From Providencia manganoxydans (lineage in GTDB: Bacteria; Pseudomonadota; Gammaproteobacteria; Enterobacterales; Enterobacteriaceae), in assembly GCF_016618195.1 (NCBI RefSeq), contig NZ_CP067099.1, forward strand, positions 2,356,001 through 2,420,000: a DNA stretch of 64,000 nucleotides, given 5' to 3'. A program made the position numbers and the translations under genes. The notes under the pieces were generated by a model. The model ran no database searches. It had not been told where the DNA came from and saw only the letters and a list, made by a program, of their open reading frames with translations. This document shows, piece by piece, positions 27,868 through 35,729 of this stretch (position 1 is its first letter; each line of letters begins with the position of its first letter).

Positions 27868-28934
27868 TGTGGGAGCCTCACCTCAAGATCGGTTGGCCAT
27901 TGAACATCAGGATCTAAACGAACATAAGCTTTGCCCGGCAAACCCGTTTTAACATATTCAAGATGCTGTTCTAATAATTCAGGTGAAATGCGTGCACGCA
28001 CACGGAACATTAACTTCAAACGTTCATTTTGAGTTTCTACTGTTTTTGGTGTGAATTGAGCAACGCTTGCCACAAATGTCGTTTTAGCAGGGATCACAAT
28101 ATTCGGTGCCGCATCTAATACAATATGGACTTCACTACCCAATGCGACTTTTCCTGCATCTTCGGTTGGTAGAAAGAAAGTCATGTAAACATCACTGAGA
28201 TCAACCATATTTAGTACACGACCACCTGCACCTAATACTTCTCCGGGCTCTGCAACGCGATATTGAATACGTCCATTACGTGGTGCTTTAAGTACACTAT
28301 CATCTAAATCAGCAGTGATACGTCGTTCTGTAGCAGTCGCAGCATCAACACGGGTTTTTGCTTGTACAACACCCGCTTTTGCTGAATCAATCGCGGCAAG
28401 TGAAGCGGCCACTTGGGCTTTCGCCGCTTCTAATGCGGCTCTAGCGCCTTGCATTTGAGCGGTATCATCATCGACTTGTTGTTGTGAAACGGCTTTAGTT
28501 CTTACAAGTGCGCGAGAGCGATTCAAGCGTTTTTGAGCAGCATCGAGTTCTGCTTCACGCTGACGAACCACGGCTTGTGCGGCTAATCTTTCACTTTGAC
28601 GCTGAACCAAACCTGACTCAGCCGTTGATACGTTGCTAATTGCTTGACGTAATTGCGCTTGAACTTCATGAAGCTGCTCTTGCAATGCTCGGGTATCCAT
28701 TTTAGCAAGAATTTGCCCTTCTTTAACAAAATCCCCTTCTCTTACTGTAATGGATTCAATCCGCCCTGCCATTTTAGTCGCAATATCGATTTCTGTTGCC
28801 TCTATACGGCCATTGCTTTGAGCAAAACCGGCAGGTAAGTTGCTGGAGTTAACGCTCCAATAATAATAACCACCCAAGGCAATAATCAAAATAATGACAA
28901 CATAAAAAACGATCTTCTGTTTATTTACTTTCAT
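27864..28934 (-). CDS. yhiI: HlyD-family membrane-fusion protein (YhiI-like)
   Basis: The 356-residue protein has one N-terminal signal-anchor helix (residues 8-26), a biotinyl-lipoyl-like half motif ([24 protein letters not shown], near 56-79), a long coiled-coil hairpin (about 85-200, rich in A, Q and R) and a beta-barrel domain with [21 protein letters not shown] at about 213-233. It would bridge the RbbA/YhhJ pump to the outer membrane. It is the first gene of the operon; the spacer upstream (28935-29318) holds the promoter. Confidence 0.93.
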   Translation of the reverse strand: MKVNKQKIVFYVVIILIIALGGYYYWSVNSSNLPAGFAQSNGRIEATEIDIATKMAGRIESITVREGDFVKEGQILAKMDTRALQEQLHEVQAQLRQAISNVSTAESGLVQRQSERLAAQAVVRQREAELDAAQKRLNRSRALVRTKAVSQQQVDDDTAQMQGARAALEAAKAQVAASLAAIDSAKAGVVQAKTRVDAATATERRITADLDDSVLKAPRNGRIQYRVAEPGEVLGAGGRVLNMVDLSDVYMTFFLPTEDAGKVALGSEVHIVLDAAPNIVIPAKTTFVASVAQFTPKTVETQNERLKLMFRVRARISPELLEQHLEYVKTGLPGKAYVRLDPDVQWPTDLEVRLPQ

Positions 28935-29318
28935 ACCATCCCTTCTTTTCTCTTTTGTGAAAGAAAATAACTAATTTTTAATTTAATATTTCAGTATTGC
29001 GTAACTAATTTAGTTGTACTTAAAATAATAAAACAAAGAAAATAAAAAATGACTAAAATATATTATTATACAACCCTCTTATTACGACACTCCACTTTAG
29101 ATCTGTAAGAAATCAATTTCTATCTATTTAATTTAACAGCATTTTACCTTAATTCACCTTAAGTAAAATAGCACATATATCACAAATTGCCATATTCAAA
29201 ACATTAATTTCCCGACTTGGCACTTATTGCATAAAAAATAGATTAAACACAAAAAAAATAATGCTAACAAAAAAAATTGTTAGCATTATTTTGTTATAAA
29301 ATTAACTTTGGGTGGAAA
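28935..29318. other. Intergenic region upstream of yhiI
   Basis: About 380 bp, very AT-rich, with no ORF. It holds the yhiI operon promoter on the left and the terminator of the GNAT gene (29250-29290) on the right. Confidence 0.55.
29250..29290 (-). terminator. Rho-independent terminator of the GNAT gene at 29319
   Basis: A perfect 14-bp stem pairs 29257-29270 with 29277-29290 around six A residues. On the minus strand a run of T residues follows the stem. Confidence 0.85.
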
Positions 29319-29795
29319 TTAGTTTACGAATTTAGCAATAGACTGCTCATCCATACGATAACGGATCCATTCAGCTTGAGGCTCAGCACCAATACTATTA
29401 TAAAAGTCAATTGCTGGTTGGTTCCAATCCAATACGCTCCACTCTAAACGCTGGCATTTTCTTTCGCTGGCAATTTCAGCAATATATTTTAATAGTTTTT
29501 TACCCGCACCTGCTCCACGATAATTCGGAGAAACATATAAATCTTCCAAGTAAATTCCATTGTTTCCTAACCATGTGGAATAACTGGAGAAAAATACAGC
29601 ATAGCCAGCAGGCTTACCGTCAACATAACAAATTAGTGCTTCAGTGTTTGAATTATCACCAAAAAGTGAGTTTTCGATATCTGTCACTGATGCTTTAACT
29701 TCATGGCGTGCCTTTTCATATTCCGCGAGTTCGATGATCATATCGAGGATCAAAGAGGCATCTTTTAATGTAGCAGGTTTGATTTCAACGTTCAT
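29319..29795 (-). CDS. SSAT-like GNAT acetyltransferase
   Basis: A 158-residue protein resembling spermidine/spermine or thialysine N-acetyltransferases: IKPATLKDASLILDMIIELAEYEK at residues 5-28, NSLFGDNSNTEALIC near 43-57, a GIYLEDLYVSPNYRGAGAGKKLL motif A around 80-102 and LEWSVLDWNQPAIDFYNSIGA near 118-138. The conserved tyrosine and acidic residues of the SSAT active site appear kept. It probably acetylates a diamine, polyamine or lysine analogue. An ACTAAGGGAAC ribosome region precedes the ATG; the gene is monocistronic. Confidence 0.9.
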   Translation of the reverse strand: MNVEIKPATLKDASLILDMIIELAEYEKARHEVKASVTDIENSLFGDNSNTEALICYVDGKPAGYAVFFSSYSTWLGNNGIYLEDLYVSPNYRGAGAGKKLLKYIAEIASERKCQRLEWSVLDWNQPAIDFYNSIGAEPQAEWIRYRMDEQSIAKFVN

Positions 29796-29934
29796 TTTTT
29801 GTTCCCTTAGTGTATCTGAATAGATTTTACTTCATTATTTCTTTTCTCTATAACGACTAGTAGTTTTATTAATGAAATAACTCAACGTATTAGAACTATT
29901 TACAACAGTAATTAAACACCATGACACATTGCCA

Positions 29935-29964
29935 TTGATAATAATTTATTTAGTTTGTTATCAT
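29935..29964 (+). promoter_or_regulatory. Predicted sigma-70 promoter of the ABC-F leader
   Basis: TTGATA at 29935-29940 and TATCAT at 29959-29964 are 18 bp apart. Transcription would start near 29971, some 35 bases before the leader ORF. Confidence 0.55.
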
Positions 29965-30005
29965 GTAAACATTGTTCAACACAGGAAAAAACAAGGAGGC
30001 TTATT

Positions 30006-30089
30006 ATGATGTTGTGTGATCTTATTGACTATTCACACTTCTTTGGTAATCGCCAAAGCTCAGGCTTTCACAGTGATACACTGCGATAA
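30006..30089 (+). CDS. 27-residue leader peptide of the ABC-F gene
   Basis: A perfect AAGGAGG (29993-29999) sits six bases before ATG-ATG at 30006-30011. The ORF runs for 27 codons to TAA at 30087-30089. The peptide begins MMLCDLIDYSHFFGNR and ends SDTLR. Its ribosome site is far stronger than that of the following ABC-F gene. Codons 18-20 form segment 1 of a four-segment attenuator, so ribosome position on this ORF should decide folding downstream. It resembles in layout, not in sequence, the leaders of erm, msr and vga-type resistance genes. I know no described homologue. Confidence 0.7.
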   Translation: MMLCDLIDYSHFFGNRQSSGFHSDTLR

Positions 30090-30194
30090 CCCTGCCTGAG
30101 CGAAGTGACTCAAGGAAACCTTCCTCAGCTTACTGGGTTGTCGTTCTGACTATACCCTGGCATTGCTATGCCTAAAAATTGAGTAAGCTATGAG
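30058..30194 (+). promoter_or_regulatory. Translational attenuator controlling the ABC-F gene
   Basis: Segment 1 GCTCAGGC (30058-30065) pairs with segment 2 GCCTGAGC (30094-30101). Segment 3 CTCAGCTTACT (30124-30134) pairs with segment 4 (AGTAAGCT at 30182-30189 plus GAG at 30192-30194), burying the ABC-F start codon. The alternative 2:3 pairing is also good: CTGAG at 30096-30100 and GAAG at 30102-30105 with CTTC at 30120-30123 and CTCAG at 30124-30128. A ribosome stalled on segment 1 would favour 2:3 and free the start. The pairings are seen; the switching is inferred. Confidence 0.65.
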
Positions 30195-31926
30195 CACATT
30201 ATTATCTGTAAAATCATTAAACTATGATACATCTACCACATCATTACTGAGCGATATCGATTTCACCTTAAAAGCAGGCGATCGTATTGGCTTAATTGGC
30301 CATAATGGTAGCGGTAAAAGTACATTATTAAAGCTATTAACTGGCAAATTGTCCCCTCGCAGCGGTAGCATTGTTTACGCAACTCAATGCGTGACTAGCT
30401 ATATTGAGCAACATTTACCTGATGACGTCGCTTGCCTGTCATTGATCGATGCCATCATGCATCAGTTGCCAATTCATGAACGACAAACAGAACGCTGGCG
30501 AGCAGAAATCTTATTAACGGATTTAGGCTTCAATGAAAGTCAATGGGAACAAAAAGCGAATCAAATTAGTGGCGGTCAACATACACGTTTGCTGTTAGGT
30601 CGTGCTTTAATTCAACAACCTGATTTAATGCTATTAGATGAACCAAGCAACCACTTGGATCTACCAACATTAATTTGGCTAGGTAACTTCTTGCATAATT
30701 GGAAAGGTAGCTTTGTTTTAGTATCACATGATCAAGAACTACTTGATAAAGTGACGAACAGCACATGGATCCTACGCGATAAAACATTGCATTTCTTCCG
30801 ACTTGCTTGTACTGCGGCACGTCAAGCGCTGAATCAAAAAGACATCAGTGATGCACAACGCCACCAAGCAGAACAAAAAGAAATTGACCGTATAGCTTCA
30901 AGCGCCAAACGTTTAGCAATATGGGGGCATGTTTATGACAACGAAGGTCTTTCCCGTAAAGCTAAGCAAATGGAAAAACACATTGATAAACTAAAAGATG
31001 CACAAACAGAGCTAACTGAAGGTTATCAATGGAAACTAGCACTAAACGGTAAGTCGATTCCGGCTGACAGAGTATTAGAGCTTGATAACGCTCACATTGA
31101 AACCCCCAATGGAAATCCTCTGTTTACGACTGGATTTCATCAAGTAAAAAGTGGCGACCGTATCGCGATTATTGGAGCTAATGGCTGTGGTAAATCGACG
31201 TTGTTACGTTTGTTATGGCAACGTTTTCAACATGATATGCGTTATGGCTCACAAGTTAAGTTTCATCCAGCAATCAGTACAGGCTATTATGACCAACAAC
31301 TACACCAGTTGAATGATGATGATAGTTTGTCAGACGCTTTGAGGCCATTTGCTACCTTAGTCGATGAACAACGTAAAATGGCCCTCATTAGTGCCGGTTT
31401 TGCTTACAACCGCCATCAACAAAAGGTGGCGACATTAAGTGGTGGAGAGCGTGCAAGGCTGTTATTTATTGGCTTAAGTCTCGCTCAATATGAGCTAATT
31501 TTGTTAGATGAACCTACTAACCATCTTGATTTAGAAGGGAAAGAAGCTCTAAGTGAACAAATTTCACAATTCGAAGGTGCACTACTGGTGGTTAGCCATG
31601 ATAAATGGTTAATCGAAAATAGTTGCCAACGTTTTTGGTATATCAATGATAATCGGCTAGAAGAATATCTTGATGTGAATGAAATATATCAGCAGATAGA
31701 AATGCAATCTCAGTCAAATAATATTACTGAAGCTAGCCGTTTCTCTCCAGCTGAAACAACAATCACTGAAATGGCTTCCCATGAAGATGAACTGTTAGAA
31801 ACATTATTACAACTTGAAGAAAAGCTGCAAGCTGATAAGCAACGTAAATTAGCACATCAAAAACCACAACTTCAGCAACAATGGATGGATGAAATAGAAA
31901 AAATACAGGCACAATTAAACCTCTAA
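30190..31926 (+). CDS. ABC-F family ATPase (ribosome-protection type)
   Basis: A 578-residue soluble protein with two ABC domains and no membrane helix. Domain 1 has Walker A GHNGSGKST (37-45), signature ISGGQHTRLLLGRAL near 125 and LLLDEPSNHLDLPT. A basic, helical linker (about 200-280) corresponds to the P-site tRNA-interaction motif. Domain 2 has GANGCGKST near 331, LSGGERARLLF near 417 and LILLDEPTNHLDLEG. A charged C-terminal coiled coil follows (about 525-578). It is none of the four standard E. coli ABC-F proteins (EttA, YbiT, YheS, Uup) as far as I can tell. The inducible leader upstream suggests antibiotic-resistance function. Confidence 0.88.
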   Translation: MSTLLSVKSLNYDTSTTSLLSDIDFTLKAGDRIGLIGHNGSGKSTLLKLLTGKLSPRSGSIVYATQCVTSYIEQHLPDDVACLSLIDAIMHQLPIHERQTERWRAEILLTDLGFNESQWEQKANQISGGQHTRLLLGRALIQQPDLMLLDEPSNHLDLPTLIWLGNFLHNWKGSFVLVSHDQELLDKVTNSTWILRDKTLHFFRLACTAARQALNQKDISDAQRHQAEQKEIDRIASSAKRLAIWGHVYDNEGLSRKAKQMEKHIDKLKDAQTELTEGYQWKLALNGKSIPADRVLELDNAHIETPNGNPLFTTGFHQVKSGDRIAIIGANGCGKSTLLRLLWQRFQHDMRYGSQVKFHPAISTGYYDQQLHQLNDDDSLSDALRPFATLVDEQRKMALISAGFAYNRHQQKVATLSGGERARLLFIGLSLAQYELILLDEPTNHLDLEGKEALSEQISQFEGALLVVSHDKWLIENSCQRFWYINDNRLEEYLDVNEIYQQIEMQSQSNNITEASRFSPAETTITEMASHEDELLETLLQLEEKLQADKQRKLAHQKPQLQQQWMDEIEKIQAQLNL

Positions 31927-31944
31927 ATTGAGCTCATAAAATAA

Positions 31945-31976
31945 AGGCCTCCTGTAGAATATTTATCAGGGGGCCT
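31945..31976 (+). terminator. Terminator of the ABC-F gene
   Basis: AGGCCTCCTG (31945-31954) pairs with CAGGGGGCCT (31967-31976) with one G-T pair, 18 bp after the stop. The T-tract behind it is poor. Confidence 0.6.
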
Positions 31977-32158
31977 ATTAGTTCTAATAATGCTTCATTT
32001 TATAGCGTATCTTTCCACTAAAAATTTAATTAATATATCGATAATAAAGGATATGTTAAGCATCTTGCGTCGGTGACAACAACATCACTTTAATTGAAGT
32101 GAGTTCATTCAAATAAAAACTCTATTTATACGTAAAACATAAAATCAGTGGGACAAAA

Positions 32159-33088
32159 ATGATCGGTATTGGCGTTATAATTGCTATAGTTATTGCTATT
32201 ATTTTCTATTTTTTGAAAAAATATACATCAGAAACATCAACAATCACATCTTTTTCCGAAGCAGAACCTCAGCTCGGTCATATATCCGAATCTCTTGAAA
32301 TTGACACTCCAACGCTAAAACCAAATGAATGGGGGCTGATTTTAAGCCTACCGTATTCATGCTTTAATGGACATGCCTATAACGATTATAATAAAGGACC
32401 ACATGACGGTGGACTATCACAGGCTTGGGGAGTATTTGATCGCTACAGCCTCATCCAGCAACTTTATTGGTTAATAACATCAGGCCATACAAATAATTAT
32501 TATTTATTACGTGACCAAGTGTCATATGCAAATAAAGTTGAGTTACAAGACATCATTCAAGAAGTAGAAAACTCATCCGATTCTGAAGAAAATAAAAAAG
32601 AACAACTTTGGCGTATAGAAATGATGGATAAGAACGTCAATGATATCTGTAACGTCAAATATATTGCTTGGGATTTTGTCCGCTTCAGCAAATTGTGTCT
32701 TGATGGGTGCCGCGCGGGTTATATTACGATACAAGAAGCACAAGATTGGTCACTGATGAGCGCGTCTATGATCAAACGTATTTATACTGGATGGGAGGAT
32801 TTTTGGGGAAATTTCCTTCAAACACGCTGGCTATGGGCGGCTAATGATAGTAATTGGTCCGAAAGTCAGCAAGAGTTTGCAGATAAAATTCAAGAAATAT
32901 TATTTGATACCAGTTACCCGATAACCCAAGAGACTTGGGATCTCAATCTACCCGCTATGGATTTAGAGTCTTTTACCCGAGCAGTGGCTGGGGTGGGCTT
33001 TACAACTGAAGACGGTACGCCTGTTTCATTATCACAACTTGAAGCATCTATATCACAGCGTTTAATCTCAAGCCGACTTGATAGCTAA
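32159..33088 (+). CDS. DUF1266 domain protein with N-terminal membrane anchor
   Basis: The 309-residue protein has one hydrophobic helix at residues 2-20 and then a long soluble part. The region 55-240 carries DUF1266 features: a EWGLILSLPYSCFNG opening, the QAWGVFDRYSLIQQLYWLITSGH block, a NVKYIAWDFVRFSKLCLDGCRAGYI-type stretch and AQDWSLMSASMIKRIYTGWEDFWGNFLQTR-type helices with many tryptophans. E. coli YbeR and YbeU belong here; they have no known function. The topology suggests the domain faces the cytoplasm if the anchor is reverse-signal type. It is monocistronic. Confidence 0.82.
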   Translation: MIGIGVIIAIVIAIIFYFLKKYTSETSTITSFSEAEPQLGHISESLEIDTPTLKPNEWGLILSLPYSCFNGHAYNDYNKGPHDGGLSQAWGVFDRYSLIQQLYWLITSGHTNNYYLLRDQVSYANKVELQDIIQEVENSSDSEENKKEQLWRIEMMDKNVNDICNVKYIAWDFVRFSKLCLDGCRAGYITIQEAQDWSLMSASMIKRIYTGWEDFWGNFLQTRWLWAANDSNWSESQQEFADKIQEILFDTSYPITQETWDLNLPAMDLESFTRAVAGVGFTTEDGTPVSLSQLEASISQRLISSRLDS

Positions 33089-33255
33089 TTACCCAATGAC
33101 AATGATGGTTTTTTTTCAAAAAAGCCAATTAGCCTCTGCGAGATTTGACAGCTCCATCTAAAGAATTGAGAGTTACTAGCTTTGATATGGGTATCAACTC
33201 CTAATACAAAATACAAAGCAACTCTCATCTACCATACTAATTTTATTTTCATAGC

Positions 33256-33317
33256 CTCTTATCCTCTTATTAGGATAAGAGCTTTCATAACAAAATAACG
33301 ATACGATATTTTGTTAT
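33256..33317. terminator. Two hairpins between the DUF1266 and the small basic gene
   Basis: CTCTTATCCT at 33256-33265 pairs with AGGATAAGAG at 33272-33281, and ATAACAAAAT at 33287-33296 pairs with ATTTTGTTAT at 33308-33317. They separate convergent genes and probably terminate one or both. Confidence 0.5.
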
Positions 33318-33364
33318 GTACAAAACCCAGCCATGAATAATAAATTTATTGGCTAGTGGCTCTG

Positions 33365-33571
33365 CTATTTACCGTTGCGCTGACGCTTTGCTCTTTTAAA
33401 GTAAGAAGTCGGTACTTTAGGACACACAACCTCTTTAAAAGTAGCTTTTTTGCTTGAAAATTCTTCCGTATTTTCTTTTGCGACTTCTTTATGCTCTTCC
33501 GAGGTTTTTTTTACAGTATCTTTCATATAAGAAGGCCCTTTAGCTTGAATAATTTCATTGGTTTTTGCCAT
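33365..33571 (-). CDS. Small lysine-rich hypothetical protein coupled to padR
   Basis: From an ATG at 33569-33571 (AAGGA seven bases before) the protein has 68 residues. It overlaps the padR coding end by 17 bp, so it is probably translated by coupling to it. It is highly charged, with a central helical TSEEHKEVAKENTEEFSSKK segment and a basic tail (YFKRAKRQRNGK), and has one cysteine. No membrane helix or signal is present. I do not recognise it. Basic, disordered-looking small proteins may bind nucleic acid, but that is speculation. Confidence 0.6.
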   Translation of the reverse strand: MAKTNEIIQAKGPSYMKDTVKKTSEEHKEVAKENTEEFSSKKATFKEVVCPKVPTSYFKRAKRQRNGK

Positions 33572-34115
33572 GTTCATTTCCTTCATTTGTCAACACGGAG
33601 TTCACCTGTTCGATACGCTCTACTGCGCGATTAATAATTTCAACAACTTGCTTTGACTGATCTAAACTCAGTTGTTGCAAAACAATTTTATGTCTCAACA
33701 ACGACTTAAATTTCTCTACGGCAAGCTCTATCTCTTTGGCGTGCTGATTGCCTGCTTTTAACTCTTGTGCATAGTTCAGCTTATGTTTGACTTGTTCTAA
33801 AATATCAGCCTTTAGCAATAAGAAACATTTACCTTCAGGGGTCAGTGAAAAGCATTTTCGTCCTTTCCCTTGCTCTTTTTGAGCCACAATAAAACCCAAC
33901 TCTTCCAGTAATGTTAAGGTTGGATAAATGACCCCAGGACTTGGACAATAAAACCCTGCTGTTTCTGCTGCTATTTTTTTGATTAACTCATAACCGTAAT
34001 TCGACCCATCCGCTAATAAATACAGAATATAAATACGCAGCTGTTTCGGGTTAAACATTCTGCTTAAACTTTTACCATCGCAAGCACACTGCTCTGCCGG
34101 TTGTTCATCTGTCAT
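33555..34115 (-). CDS. PadR-family transcriptional regulator
   Basis: The 186-residue protein has a PadR winged helix at about 20-100: FNPKQLRIYILYLLADGSNYGYELIKKI, SPGVIYPTLTLLEELGFI, then GKGRKCFSLTPEGKCFL. The C-terminal half is helical and serves for dimerisation. The N-terminus (residues 1-18) holds C9, C11 and further on a few more cysteines, so a redox or metal role, as with the iron-responsive YqjI, is possible. It overlaps the small basic gene downstream. Two palindromes in front of it are candidate autoregulatory sites. Confidence 0.88.
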   Translation of the reverse strand: MTDEQPAEQCACDGKSLSRMFNPKQLRIYILYLLADGSNYGYELIKKIAAETAGFYCPSPGVIYPTLTLLEELGFIVAQKEQGKGRKCFSLTPEGKCFLLLKADILEQVKHKLNYAQELKAGNQHAKEIELAVEKFKSLLRHKIVLQQLSLDQSKQVVEIINRAVERIEQVNSVLTNEGNEHGKNQ

Positions 34116-34148
34116 TTGTACTCTCAGTTATCTATACAGCTTTAAAAC

Positions 34149-34202
34149 CGATATATCGATATCATAGTCTAATTTGCAAAAAATACCAGTTTAGATATAT
34201 CT
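34149..34202 (-). promoter_or_regulatory. Paired palindromes, candidate PadR operators
   Basis: CGATATATCG at 34149-34158 and AGATATATCT at 34193-34202 share the core GATATATC and are 44 bp apart centre to centre, about four helical turns. They lie 34-87 bp before the padR start codon. Confidence 0.5.
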
Positions 34203-34440
34203 GTTTTTTTGCATAAAATGCTAATGAGAATTATTATTATATGGATGCATGAAAAATGCGGTGACGAGAGTGCACATTCAATTGATAACTATCTTTTTAT
34301 CTACTTGCTTACTCTACCAAAATAAGCTTCTTTTCTATAGCTATCATTTCAATTGTTCATATTGATAGCTGAAAAGCCCTCCAATATATACATAATACCA
34401 GTAATCAAATTTTGACCATGACGATTAGATTCTAGAAATA

Positions 34441-34475
34441 AAAAACCAATCGCATTCTAATTGCGATTGGTTTTT
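34441..34475 (-). terminator. Rho-independent terminator of the tyrosine operon
   Basis: AAAAACCAATCGCA at 34441-34454 pairs with TGCGATTGGTTTTT at 34462-34475, 22 bp after the tyrP stop on the minus strand. The T-run is present on both strands. Confidence 0.85.
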
Positions 34476-34497
34476 ACCTTAATAAACTATTTTACTA

Positions 34498-35706
34498 CTA
34501 ACCAATATTCGGCAATAAGTTAAATGCAATCCCAAACTGAACACCAATAACGATTATGCCGCATACAAAGACAATAAATAACGCAGGTGCCCCACCTTTA
34601 ACTTGATATTTTTTATCGTTAGTTAATCGTGATTTGAATGCCATTGCACTCGGTAATAATAAAGCAAGAATCGATAATGCAATAGCGGCGAACCCTAATG
34701 CCATCACAAACCCTTTAGGGTAAAACAAGGCAAACACTAATGGAGGGATAAAAGTCAGTAATCCTGTTTGTAGACGGCCTGACATATTGTCTTGACGCTT
34801 AAATAAATCAGCAAGGAAATCAAATAGCCCTAATGCCACACCTAAAAATGAGGTTGCTAAAGCTAAACTCATAAACATCTGAGCGATAAATTCCGTTCTA
34901 CCTGACATAACCACATTACGAATAGCATCAAGTAAACCATTTAAACCTGAATTCTCTGCCAATATGCCAACGAAAGTGGTGGTATCAATACTACCTAATG
35001 TCGCTATTTGCCACAGAATATAAGCAATCAACGGGATAGCACTACCGATAATAAAAATTATCCGTAATTTTTTCACGTTGCCACCCATATATTTGACAAT
35101 ACTTGGCACACTACCATGAAAGCCAAAGGAAGTGAAAAAGACAGGAATAGCAGACAGAATAAGCACTTTTTCTGTTGGCGCTGATAATAAATTTTGTTGC
35201 TCAACATGTGGCATCATTAGAGCCAAAATAATTACTAAAAAAACGATTTTTGCAGCGAATAATATACGGTTGATAAAATCGACGGAAGAAGTCCCAAAAC
35301 AGACGACACCGCCTCCGATAACAGTGAAAATAACAATCCCCATCCAATCAGCCATTTCAATCGCGAAACTGCTTTTTAAATTAGACGTGATAATTTCACC
35401 TGCTCCACTAACATAAGCCGCGGTAAGTGCATACATCAAAAACATCATGCTAAAACCAGTAATGAATTTACCGCCTGAGCCTAAATAACGCTGTGCGACA
35501 CTGCCTATACCAGTTTCATAAGACTCATGTTGATACACTTCAACTAATAACAAAGCGGTATAACACATCAGTGCCCATAGCGCGAACAGCATCACTAAGC
35601 TAACTAATGAACCGTTACCTGCCGCTGCGATAGGCATCGCAAGCATACCTGCACCGATTGTCGTACCTGCAACAATAAAAACACTACCAAGTGTACGATT
35701 CTTCAT
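34498..35706 (-). CDS. tyrP: Tyrosine-specific permease (TyrP-type)
   Basis: This 402-residue inner-membrane protein has eleven helices of the aromatic amino-acid permease (HAAAP) family. The N-terminal [24 protein letters not shown] at residues 7-30 and a [22 protein letters not shown] stretch near 190-205 are diagnostic of TyrP/Mtr/TnaB. It follows the tyrosine decarboxylase gene by 23 bp on the same strand and precedes a terminator, so it supplies tyrosine to the enzyme or exchanges it with tyramine. Transport uses the proton gradient in TyrP. Confidence 0.92.
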   Translation of the reverse strand: MKNRTLGSVFIVAGTTIGAGMLAMPIAAAGNGSLVSLVMLFALWALMCYTALLLVEVYQHESYETGIGSVAQRYLGSGGKFITGFSMMFLMYALTAAYVSGAGEIITSNLKSSFAIEMADWMGIVIFTVIGGGVVCFGTSSVDFINRILFAAKIVFLVIILALMMPHVEQQNLLSAPTEKVLILSAIPVFFTSFGFHGSVPSIVKYMGGNVKKLRIIFIIGSAIPLIAYILWQIATLGSIDTTTFVGILAENSGLNGLLDAIRNVVMSGRTEFIAQMFMSLALATSFLGVALGLFDFLADLFKRQDNMSGRLQTGLLTFIPPLVFALFYPKGFVMALGFAAIALSILALLLPSAMAFKSRLTNDKKYQVKGGAPALFIVFVCGIIVIGVQFGIAFNLLPNIG

Positions 35707-35729
35707 ATTGAGTTCCTAAACCAAATGGC

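Larger units (their letters stand above)
34116..34497. other. Intergenic region between tyrP and padR
   Basis: About 380 bp with no ORF. It contains the padR control region with two palindromes (34149-34202), an inverted repeat AGCTATCA with TTGATAGCT around 34339-34371, and the tyrP terminator (34441-34475). Confidence 0.55.
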
